In this document: positions 1-5,494 of the stretch, piece by piece
Layout of the letters: the number at the start of each line of letters is the position of its first letter
How positions within the stretch are numbered: position 1 is the stretch's first letter
Assembly: GCA_029265335.1 (NCBI GenBank)
Contig: JAJUJN010000048.1
Location: 1 to 10,232, forward strand
Source: Alcaligenaceae bacterium
Lineage (GTDB): Bacteria; Pseudomonadota; Gammaproteobacteria; Burkholderiales; Burkholderiaceae_B
Direction: 5' to 3'
Length of the DNA: 10,232 bases
Notes under the pieces: generated by a model
Told to the model about the DNA's origin: nothing
Seen by the model: only the letters and a program-made list of their open reading frames with translations
Databases searched by the model: none
Made by a program: the position numbers and the translations under genes

Positions 1-792
1 CTGCGCCAGGGCGCGCCCTTCTTTGTGGCGGTGCTGGCCTACGCTATCGGCAACCAGACCATCGCCCAGCGCTTGTTCGCCGTGCGTGAAGACCTCATCA
101 AGCCCACTTTCATCACCGCCACCATCGGCTATGGTGCGGTGGTGATCGGTTCATTGTCGTCCACCGCGGACTCCGACCTTGCCGCCCTCTCGGCCATCAT
201 GATGACTGACATCTACGGCAAGAATCTGGCGCGGGGCCGCGTGAACCCCCGGGTCATGTTGATGCTCGGACGTCTCACCATGATCGTGGCCTCGCTGATC
301 GGTGTGCTGTTCGCCAGCCTCAAGCTCGACATTCTCGTGATGTTGGTGTTTGTGGGGGCCTTGTGGGGGGCCATCGTTTTCCCCGTGATCGTCAGCTTCT
401 ATTGGGACCGCGTCACGAACCGTGCTTTCACCACCTCGGTACTGGTGGCCTTGGTTCTGTTTTGTATCGCGCGCTTCGAGCTGATTCCCATGACAGGCTT
501 TATCGGTACAGCGTTCGAAATCATCGCCTCGATCGGTGGCGGCGTGGTGCTCGGTTTGATGGCCTTCGGCTTTCTGGGCCGCACCCTGGGCTTGCTGGTG
601 GGCGTTGTGGCTGCGCTGGTGATGATGCCATACGCCATCGGCTTCCTGCGCGACTACACCGTGCTGCTGGCTTCGCTCACCGCTTATGGCACCAGCGCTG
701 TCGTGTGCACGCTCATGAGCCTGGGCAGCAAGAAGCAATTCGATTTCGATCTGCTCAAGGAGCGCGTGGGTTCCTTCCAGCACAGTAACTGA
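1..792 (+). CDS. Sodium:solute symporter (SSS family), C-terminal part
   Basis: The reading frame is open from base 1, so the start lies upstream; a GTG at 25 is internal and not a credible start. The visible 263 residues are very hydrophobic and form about six membrane helices, consistent with the C-terminal half of a Na+-coupled inner-membrane symporter. The segment GSLSSTADSDLAALS (residues 55-69 of the visible part) matches the SSS family helix in which Ser/Thr residues help bind the coupling sodium. An AIGNQTIAQRLFAV segment before it is also typical of SSS proteins. The C-terminus ends in a short polar tail (KKQFDFDLLKERVGSFQHSN). The substrate cannot be read from this part. A gene for a 43-residue single-helix protein follows 98 bp downstream, an arrangement known for one branch of SSS transporters, and the two probably share a transcript. 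Confidence 0.88.
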   Translation: MRQGAPFFVAVLAYAIGNQTIAQRLFAVREDLIKPTFITATIGYGAVVIGSLSSTADSDLAALSAIMMTDIYGKNLARGRVNPRVMLMLGRLTMIVASLIGVLFASLKLDILVMLVFVGALWGAIVFPVIVSFYWDRVTNRAFTTSVLVALVLFCIARFELIPMTGFIGTAFEIIASIGGGVVLGLMAFGFLGRTLGLLVGVVAALVMMPYAIGFLRDYTVLLASLTAYGTSAVVCTLMSLGSKKQFDFDLLKERVGSFQHSN

Positions 793-817
793 GTGAACTC
801 GATTTCAACGATAACTG

Positions 818-869
818 CTGAAGTCGCGCCCGTTCGGGCGCCTCAGCTTCGAGCCAGGAGCGACTTCAG
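818..869 (+). repeat. Intercistronic inverted repeat / RNA stem-loop
   Basis: CTGAAGTCGC (818-827) is exactly mirrored by GCGACTTCAG (860-869), a 10-bp outer stem. Inside it a second perfect stem, GCGCCC (826-831) with GGGCGC (836-841), closes on a GTTC loop and shares two bases with the outer stem. A small GCT/AGC hairpin (846-854) could complete a three-way junction. No T-tract follows, so it is not an obvious terminator. It lies between the symporter stop and the ribosome-binding site of the small gene. It could protect the symporter mRNA, partly attenuate read-through, or serve as a processing site; the role is inferred. Confidence 0.6.
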
Positions 870-878
870 TCAAACCAT

Positions 879-883
879 AGGAG
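879..883 (+). promoter_or_regulatory. Ribosome-binding site of the 43-codon gene
   Basis: AGGAG lies seven bases before the ATG at 891. This near-ideal site decides that the short frame 891-1022 is translated rather than the overlapping longer frame that runs into the HPP gene. Confidence 0.8.
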
Positions 884-890
884 TGATTGG

Positions 891-1022
891 ATGAATCCCA
901 CCCTACTCACAATCTACATATTGATCTGGCCCGTGATCTGCATCGGCCTGCTCAGCGTGCTGATCGTTTCGGCGATCAAAGACTGGCGCAAAGCCCGCAA
1001 AGAAGGGCGTTCGCTTGTCTGA
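891..1022 (+). CDS. Putative transporter small subunit, 43 aa, SSS-adjacent
   Basis: The gene encodes 43 residues starting MNPTLLTIYILIWPVICIGL. Residues about 5-29 form one hydrophobic helix, followed by a strongly basic tail (KDWRKARKEGR), which by the positive-inside rule places the C-terminus in the cytoplasm. A good ribosome-binding site (AGGAG, 7-nt spacing) supports translation. Size, composition and position directly after an SSS symporter match a known family of about 43-residue 'putative transporter small subunit' proteins found beside such transporters; I recall this family from general knowledge and have not searched it. It probably acts as an accessory or stabilising subunit of the symporter, by inference. 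It is easily missed because another frame stays open across it into the downstream HPP gene. Confidence 0.85.
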   Translation: MNPTLLTIYILIWPVICIGLLSVLIVSAIKDWRKARKEGRSLV

Positions 1023-1077
1023 CGCAAGCTATGCAAGATCTCTCTGATGAGGGTGCAGCCGGGGTAGCAGGCAACCC

Positions 1078-1082
1078 GAGGG
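1078..1082 (+). promoter_or_regulatory. Ribosome-binding site fixing the HPP gene start
   Basis: GAGGG lies eight bases before the ATG at 1091. The alternative in-frame ATG at 1031 has no comparable purine-rich site upstream, so 1091 is preferred. Confidence 0.6.
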
Positions 1083-1090
1083 TTGGCTCG

Positions 1091-2233
1091 ATGCGTCATA
1101 CCCCAACACAGCAGCGCCGCAACCAGGCATTTCTGCTCTGGCTGCGGCGCTTTTTGCCCAGCCGGCTCCATGTATCGCGCCGAGAGCGCGTGCTCGGCAC
1201 GCTGGGCGCCAGCCTGGGTGTTCTCATCACGTTGCTCATCGGGCAATTGGCCTTGGGCAGCGCAGAACCCTGGTTTATTGCGCCGATGGGTGCGGTGGCC
1301 ATTCTCTTGTTCGCCATTCCGTCCAGCCAGCTTGCGCAACCCTGGCCCACCCTGGCCGGGAATCTGGCCGCAGCGGTCATCGGCGTGAGCTGCGCGCGTT
1401 GGATTCCCGCTCCCTGGCTGGCCGCTGGCGTCGCACTGGGCCTGGTCCTTATCGTGATGTTTCTGCTGCACTGCCTGCACCCACCCGCTGGCGGGGTCGC
1501 CATGATGGCTGTGTTGGGTGAGCCGGCCATCCAGGAACTCGGCTACCGGTTCGTGGTGTGGCCAGTGGGGATCAACGTATTGCTGCTGCTGTTGGCGGCC
1601 ATCGCGTTCAACGCGTTCACGCAACGCAACTACCCGAATCGGATCTTGCAAGGCAGTCGCCACCACACCCGCGACTTGCCGGCCAATCATCGCGTGGGCG
1701 CCACTGCCGACGATCTCATGCAGACGATCGCCGAACGAGCTCAGCTGCTGGATGTGAGCCTGGCCGATCTACAAGAAGTTGTTCAGGCCGTGGAAGTTCG
1801 TGCTCACCAGCGTCGCCTGGGCGACCTGCGCTGCCGCGACGTGATGTCGCGCGATGTCATCGGTGTGTCGCCCGACGCTTCAGTCGCCGATGCCTGGCGC
1901 CGCTTGGCCCATCATCGATTTCGAGCACTTCCCGTGATCACCGACCAAGGCGTGTTGCAAGGCATCGTGTCGCTGCGCGATTTCCTGGACGCCACCGAGG
2001 GCCGCCCCGGCAACGATCCTCCCTGCTGGTCCGCTGAGCGCCGAGTACGTGACATCATGACGTCCAGGGTGCATACCGCCCGCCCCGATCAACCCATCGC
2101 CGAGCTGGTGCCTTTACTGGGCGGTGGCGGGCTGCATCAAGTGCCGGTGGTGTCAGGCAATAGCGTGGTAGGCATGCTGTCGCAGTCGGATCTGGTCGCG
2201 GCCCTGTTCGCCCAAGGGCTGGGGCGGGCCTGA
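1091..2233 (+). CDS. HPP family membrane protein with two CBS domains
   Basis: The protein has 380 residues from ATG 1091. After a basic, cytoplasmic-looking N-terminus (residues 1-34), residues about 35-175 form several membrane helices. They carry the family motif LHCLHPPAGG, with H130-P131-P132. A linker with an amphipathic helix (about 200-242) leads to a first CBS domain (about 248-302, CRDVMSRDVIGVSPDASVADAW...ALPVITDQG) and a second (about 318-374, VRDIMTSRVHTARPDQPIAELV...QVPVVSGN). CBS pairs normally bind adenine nucleotides, so an energy-sensing gate on a membrane protein is plausible. HPP proteins have been linked to nitrite transport in plastids and cyanobacteria, but the substrate here is unknown. 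The frame is open back to 887, but that part overlaps the 43-codon gene in another phase. ATG 1031 would add 20 residues. It follows the small gene by 68 bp in the same direction. Confidence 0.88.
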   Translation: MRHTPTQQRRNQAFLLWLRRFLPSRLHVSRRERVLGTLGASLGVLITLLIGQLALGSAEPWFIAPMGAVAILLFAIPSSQLAQPWPTLAGNLAAAVIGVSCARWIPAPWLAAGVALGLVLIVMFLLHCLHPPAGGVAMMAVLGEPAIQELGYRFVVWPVGINVLLLLLAAIAFNAFTQRNYPNRILQGSRHHTRDLPANHRVGATADDLMQTIAERAQLLDVSLADLQEVVQAVEVRAHQRRLGDLRCRDVMSRDVIGVSPDASVADAWRRLAHHRFRALPVITDQGVLQGIVSLRDFLDATEGRPGNDPPCWSAERRVRDIMTSRVHTARPDQPIAELVPLLGGGGLHQVPVVSGNSVVGMLSQSDLVAALFAQGLGRA

Positions 2234-2236
2234 CCT

Positions 2237-2271
2237 CTTCCGGGCCCTCACGCGCGATCTCGGCCCGGGGG
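2237..2271 (+). terminator. GC-rich stem-loop after the HPP gene
   Basis: CCGGGCC (2240-2246) pairs with GGCCCGG (2262-2268), and can be lengthened outward by two G-U pairs and a C-G pair to 2237/2271. It begins a few bases after the HPP stop codon. No T-run follows, so an intrinsic terminator is possible but unproven; Rho-assisted termination or 3'-end protection would fit as well. Confidence 0.4.
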
Positions 2272-2321
2272 TGACTGTGGCAAGACTGCCGCACTACGCA
2301 CAAAAAGTTCTGCAAAACTGC

Positions 2322-2350
2322 TTGACAGCCCTGCCGTTTCGCCCCATAGT
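2322..2350 (+). promoter_or_regulatory. Sigma-70 promoter of the cold-shock gene
   Basis: A perfect -35 box TTGACA (2322-2327) is followed after exactly 17 bp by CATAGT (2345-2350), which matches the -10 consensus at four of six positions. A transcript starting near 2357 would carry a leader of about 140 nt before the ATG at 2497. Long leaders are typical of cspA-type mRNAs, where the 5' UTR responds to cold. The promoter call rests on sequence match and position only. Confidence 0.7.
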
Positions 2351-2496
2351 GCCGGTCAGATTTTCAAGTGTTGTGAAGTGAGCACTGCGTATACCACCAC
2401 GGTGTTGCTAGTACTGCTGTCTATTCCTTGATTGTCTGCATATCGGGGCCATCAGGCTCCATTTGGTTTAATTTGTTTTCATTAAGGAAAAGCAGT
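2351..2496 (+). promoter_or_regulatory. Long 5' leader of the cold-shock mRNA
   Basis: This gene-free stretch between the predicted promoter and the cold-shock ATG is more A/T-rich than its surroundings, especially 2461-2490. It ends with the ribosome-binding site AAGGA (2484-2488), eight bases before the ATG. A frame open from 2428 adds 23 residues with no family resemblance and is not the real start. The leader is where a cold-responsive RNA switch would be expected, but I could not identify a specific cold-box motif. Confidence 0.45.
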
Positions 2497-2700
2497 ATGG
2501 AAACCGGCATTGTCAAGTGGTTCAACGCCGAAAAAGGTTTTGGCTTCATCGTTCCCGATGCAGGCGGTAAAGATCTTTTCGCGCATTTCTCCGAAATTCA
2601 GGGTTCGGGTTATCGCACCCTCGAAGAAAACCAGCGCGTAGAGTACGTCTCTGGCGAAGGCCCCAAAGGCCCGCAAGCCACCAAAATCACCCCGCTCTGA
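2497..2700 (+). CDS. Cold-shock domain protein (CspA family), 67 aa
   Basis: This is a complete 67-residue cold-shock domain, the usual length for the family. It begins [20 protein letters not shown] and carries RNP1 (KGFGFI, residues 13-18) and RNP2 (DLFAHF, residues 26-31), whose aromatic residues stack on single-stranded RNA or DNA. The C-terminus ([15 protein letters not shown]) is also standard. Such proteins act as nucleic-acid chaperones in the cytoplasm, melting mRNA structure in the cold or in stationary phase. ATG 2497 is chosen because the family begins here and AAGGA sits eight bases upstream. The gene is monocistronic, with its own promoter and a strong terminator. I give no symbol because paralogues (cspA/C/D/E) cannot be told apart by sequence alone. 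Confidence 0.96.
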   Translation: METGIVKWFNAEKGFGFIVPDAGGKDLFAHFSEIQGSGYRTLEENQRVEYVSGEGPKGPQATKITPL

Positions 2701-2711
2701 TTTCACAGCGG

Positions 2712-2744
2712 TATCCGTGCGGCGCCCGCGGCGCCGCACGGATA
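2712..2744 (+). repeat. Perfect 14-bp GC-rich hairpin downstream of csp
   Basis: Bases 2712-2725 (TATCCGTGCGGCGC) are the exact reverse complement of 2731-2744, with a five-base loop CCGCG. The hairpin starts 12 bases after the csp stop codon and lies directly against the following T-tract terminator. There is no T-run of its own. It probably blocks 3' exonucleases on the short csp mRNA or strengthens termination. Confidence 0.75.
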
Positions 2745-2745
2745 G

Positions 2746-2781
2746 AAAAAAGCCCTCCTGTTCACAGCGAGGGCTTTTTTT
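2746..2781. terminator. Bidirectional intrinsic terminator between csp and the minus-strand operon
   Basis: Six A residues (2746-2751) precede the stem GCCCTC (2752-2757), with an 11-base loop, its partner GAGGGC (2769-2774), and seven T residues (2775-2781). Read on either strand this is a stem followed by a U-run. It ends the cold-shock transcript on the + strand and can stop the Bug/ior operon on the - strand. The A-U pairs extend the stem to 12 bp. Confidence 0.9.
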
Positions 2782-2810
2782 GTGCTCGTTGGTTTATCAG
2801 TCAGTCGTAT

Positions 2811-2854
2811 TGAAGAAAGCAGCAACTTCGACAGGACTGAAGAAGGCAGCATCT
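2811..2854. repeat. Imperfect 17-nt direct repeat
   Basis: TGAAGAAAGCAGCAACT (2811-2827) recurs as TGAAGAAGGCAGCATCT (2838-2854) with two differences, 27 bp apart from start to start. The second copy supplies the left arm of the hairpin at 2842-2873. The function is unknown; it may be a local duplication in the convergent intergenic space. Confidence 0.5.
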
Positions 2855-2873
2855 GATCTCAGAGGCTGCCTTC
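2842..2873. terminator. Imperfect palindrome just past the end of the Bug gene
   Basis: GAAGGCAGC (2842-2850) pairs perfectly with GCTGCCTTC (2865-2873). Within the loop TCTG/CAGA continues the palindrome after one A/G mismatch. It lies 21 bp beyond the minus-strand stop at 2895. On the minus strand only a weak pyrimidine run (TTC) follows, so it may be a poor first terminator or a 3' stabiliser, backed up by the stronger one at 2746-2781. Confidence 0.5.
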
Positions 2874-2894
2874 ATTTATATGCAACGCGCTATA

Positions 2895-3884
2895 TCAGTT
2901 GACGGCAATACCCGCAGTACGAATCACTTCACCCAGCACGTCGTAGTCGCGATAAATGCGCTCCTTGAACTCATCGCCTGGGGCAGCATAAACCGTTTGG
3001 CCCAAGCCTTCGAGATGACTACGTACCTTGGGTGTGTTGAGGGCGTAAGCGAACGCTTCATGGAGTTTGTCGATGGCCTCTTGAGGCGTTCCCACCGGCA
3101 CCGAGAAACCCGTGAGGCCGGCAACGTCGATTTCGCCCAGCCCTGCCTCTTGCAAAGTGGGAACGTCGGGCACGGCTGCCGAACGTTCCGCGGACGACAC
3201 CGCCAACGGGCGCAGGCGACCAGATTCGAGCAAGCCCAGCGCCGGCGCCAGCGCATCAACAATGATGGGCAGGTGGCCGCCCAGCACGTCGTTCTGTGCG
3301 GGTGTACTGCCGTTGTAGCCGATGGGCTGCATGTCGAGGCCGGCGCGATCACGATAGAGCTCACCCACGATCTGCCCACCCGCAGCGCCGTACGCATACG
3401 ACACCTGGCCGGGGTTCTCACGAACGTACTCGGTCAGCTCATCGATCGTCTGCACCGGAAAATCGGCGTTCACCGCCAGCACCATTGGCATGGAAGAGGC
3501 CATGGTCACCGGGGTGAAATCGGCCTTGGGGTCGTAAGGCAGATCGGAGTACAGATGCGGGTTCATCACCAGCGTGGCGCTGGTCACCGTGAGCACAGTG
3601 TGACCGTCGGGCTTGGCTCGAGCCACCAGTTGAGCAGCCAGGATCGAACCACCGCCGGGCCGATTTTCCACAATCACCGGCACACCCAGCTTCTCGGCAG
3701 CGCCAGCGCTCACGAGTCGGGCCAGGATGTCTGCGCCGCCGCCCGGGGCGTAGGGCACCACGACCGTGACCGGTTTACCGTTAGGAAAGCCCTCATTCGC
3801 CATGGCTCCCGATGCAGCCAACAGACTGCCGGTGGCCAAGCCGAGCAGCCCGAGGGATGCCGCAATACGATTCTTCAACTTCAT
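2895..3884 (-). CDS. Bug-family tripartite tricarboxylate transporter receptor (TctC-like)
   Basis: The 329-residue protein is of normal Bug/TctC length. A Sec signal peptide (MKLKNRI, then a hydrophobic stretch, then SGAMA) should be cut after A29. Family motifs follow: VVVPYAPGGGADILAR (about 41-56), ENRPGGGS (73-80), and KPDGHTVL (91-98), which build the ligand pocket that holds a carboxylate through main-chain groups. It should be a periplasmic binding protein for an organic acid. Start 3884 is chosen because GGAGG (3894-3890) lies five bases upstream and the signal peptide begins here; a start at 3911 would add nine residues and overlap iorB. It lies 23 bp after iorB, so it is probably the last gene of that operon. 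No TctA/TctB membrane subunit is in the window, so it is an orphan receptor here. An aryl acid linked to the oxidoreductase is a possible ligand, by inference. Confidence 0.94.
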   Translation of the reverse strand: MKLKNRIAASLGLLGLATGSLLAASGAMANEGFPNGKPVTVVVPYAPGGGADILARLVSAGAAEKLGVPVIVENRPGGGSILAAQLVARAKPDGHTVLTVTSATLVMNPHLYSDLPYDPKADFTPVTMASSMPMVLAVNADFPVQTIDELTEYVRENPGQVSYAYGAAGGQIVGELYRDRAGLDMQPIGYNGSTPAQNDVLGGHLPIIVDALAPALGLLESGRLRPLAVSSAERSAAVPDVPTLQEAGLGEIDVAGLTGFSVPVGTPQEAIDKLHEAFAYALNTPKVRSHLEGLGQTVYAAPGDEFKERIYRDYDVLGEVIRTAGIAVN

Positions 3885-3889
3885 GCCTA

Positions 3890-3894
3890 CCTCC
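3890..3894 (-). promoter_or_regulatory. Ribosome-binding site fixing the Bug gene start
   Basis: GGAGG on the minus strand lies five bases before the ATG at 3884 and follows a run of seven T residues. It is in the short gap after the iorB stop and decides for start 3884 over 3911. Confidence 0.8.
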
Positions 3895-3907
3895 AAAAAA
3901 ACAAAGC

Positions 3908-5494
3908 TCAAAGTGTTGCGGTAAGGGGGTTGTGCTGCTGGGCAGCCGCCAGCAGCTTGTGCAGCCCCTCCCCCGAGTCATCGGCCAACGCCGCTTCGCG
4001 CCAGGCCCGAACGGTGTCGGCAGCGCCTGCGCCTCGCAGCAATGGCAGGTGTTCCAGAATCAGTTGGTAACGCTCCAGCCCGCGGGCGTGGGTGTCGCCA
4101 TAGCCTTTGATCAAGCGCGGGCATTGGGCCAGCTCGCAGGCCAAGGCGTAGTCAACCGGCGCCGTGCGCACCAACAGCGCCAACCATTCGTACATCCACT
4201 CGGTTTCGCGCACGTAGCGCAGTGAGCGTCGGCGCCACCTGCGGGTGCCACACACCAGATAAAGCATGAGGAAGCCGCCCAGCGACGTGCTTCTCACCAC
4301 TCTGCCTTGGCGCGTAAATCGACCGAGAAAGGCGCGAGCGCCGTTCGATTTCATCAACCAGCGGCCCAGAGTCGCCGGCATGGCGTCGGCCAGCTCTTCC
4401 ACGCGCGGATGGAAATATTCGTTGAAGTGCACCAGGCTGTCGTCCGCCACGTTCATTTCCTGGCGCACGCGCTGAAAACGCCCGGCGCGCAACTTGAGCT
4501 GCGCCACCCTCGCGGTGTCTTCGTAACTCATCCACAGCGCCAGGTAGCGAGCGGCCTCGCCCAGCAAGGTGGCCTGTGGATCGGCTTTGACGCTGTCGAG
4601 ATCGCGCAGCGGGGCAAGACGCTGCAGCAGCTCAGCGGCGTAATCCGCATCCTGATAGTTGGCCGTGCGCGCAACGCCGGCCTCCAGCGTGGCCCACACC
4701 GGCTCCGGAAACTCCGCACGCACGCGCTGCAACAGGTCGCGCAGAGCTGGCGGCGGCGGAACCTGACTGGGTGGCGCGGCAGCCAAAGCGGGTGTACGGC
4801 GCACTTCGGTGGCGCTGAGTTCGGCAGCGGTGGTATCGCTGGTTTGGGCATCGAGGGCTTGCGTCTGTGCGGCGGCATAACCCGCGCCGAAAGCGGCCAG
4901 ACTGGCGTCCACCCCGATACCGCCCTCACGAATTGCTCGCTCGCACACCTCGCGACCCCACGGCGCTACGCCGGCACCCGCAAAGGCGCCGAATAGACTG
5001 GCACTGATCACGCTGCGTTGGCTTTCTGCAAGCTGAGAAAAGTCGGCGCAAATGAGCTTGCGAGCGGCTTTCTGCGCTTGTTGGAAGATGCGCTCGCCCT
5101 CGATCCTGCCGTCGCCGGGCACCGCCTTTTCGGCATAGGTGTACACCCGGTTGGTGGAGGCAATGAGGACCGTACGATTGGGCGTGACGAGGCCGCGCTG
5201 GATCGCTCTGCCACATTCCATCAACTCCGAGGCGATCACCACATCCACGTCGCCCGGTGTGGGCATCAGGCCGAAAATGGGGCGCTTGCCTTCTTCTCGC
5301 GGCGTGGCCAGCACTTCCACGTAATAAATGGTGGCGCCGGTGCGTTGCGCGACCCCAGGCACGGAGGTGGCTTGTGCCCAATAGCCTTCGCTTTCGGCAC
5401 ACTGCACCAACCAGTTGGCAAGCACCCCGCCCCCCTCGCCTCCCATCGCCAGAATCGCAATGGTGAATGGACGGATCTGAGTTTCAACCTGCAT
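3908..5494 (-). CDS. iorB: Indolepyruvate oxidoreductase subunit beta (long type, with DUF6537-like C-terminus)
   Basis: The protein has 528 residues. The N-terminal about 205 residues are the gamma-type domain of 2-oxoacid:ferredoxin oxidoreductases, with the glycine motif MGGEGGGVLANWL (17-29), expected to contact CoA or the partner subunit, and a DVVIASELMECGRAIQRG segment (84-101). A Pro/Ala-rich linker (about 230-250) leads to a C-terminal helical domain (about 255-515). Its WMSYEDTARVAQLK (321-334) and LIKGYGDTHARG (461-472) resemble the DUF6537 region of long-type enzymes. With IorA it should convert indolepyruvate or other aryl-pyruvates plus CoA to aryl-acetyl-CoA and CO2, reducing ferredoxin, in the cytoplasm. 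Its ATG overlaps the iorA stop by 11 bp, and GGGAG (5506-5502) inside iorA serves as its ribosome-binding site, so translation is coupled. Confidence 0.9.
   Translation of the reverse strand: MQVETQIRPFTIAILAMGGEGGGVLANWLVQCAESEGYWAQATSVPGVAQRTGATIYYVEVLATPREEGKRPIFGLMPTPGDVDVVIASELMECGRAIQRGLVTPNRTVLIASTNRVYTYAEKAVPGDGRIEGERIFQQAQKAARKLICADFSQLAESQRSVISASLFGAFAGAGVAPWGREVCERAIREGGIGVDASLAAFGAGYAAAQTQALDAQTSDTTAAELSATEVRRTPALAAAPPSQVPPPPALRDLLQRVRAEFPEPVWATLEAGVARTANYQDADYAAELLQRLAPLRDLDSVKADPQATLLGEAARYLALWMSYEDTARVAQLKLRAGRFQRVRQEMNVADDSLVHFNEYFHPRVEELADAMPATLGRWLMKSNGARAFLGRFTRQGRVVRSTSLGGFLMLYLVCGTRRWRRRSLRYVRETEWMYEWLALLVRTAPVDYALACELAQCPRLIKGYGDTHARGLERYQLILEHLPLLRGAGAADTVRAWREAALADDSGEGLHKLLAAAQQHNPLTATL

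Noticed and set aside
151..783. 210-codon minus-strand frame opposite the symporter
   Set aside because: It is antisense to a clear membrane-protein gene; the His/Gln/Glu-rich translation is a typical shadow.
887..1090. Extending the HPP protein upstream to 887 or to ATG 1031
   Set aside because: The extension overlaps the 43-codon gene in another phase, looks non-proteinaceous and has no ribosome-binding site. ATG 1091 has GAGGG at good spacing.
2428..2496. Longer cold-shock protein starting at 2428
   Set aside because: The extra 23 residues have no family match, and the ribosome-binding site AAGGA points to the ATG at 2497.
3885..3911. Bug gene starting at 3911, overlapping iorB
   Set aside because: It would put nine residues before a standard signal peptide; GGAGG lies five bases before the ATG at 3884.
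2880..4070. 396-codon open frame on the + strand
   Set aside because: It lies opposite the Bug gene and the iorB end, both well-supported families, and its translation is low-complexity and unrecognisable.
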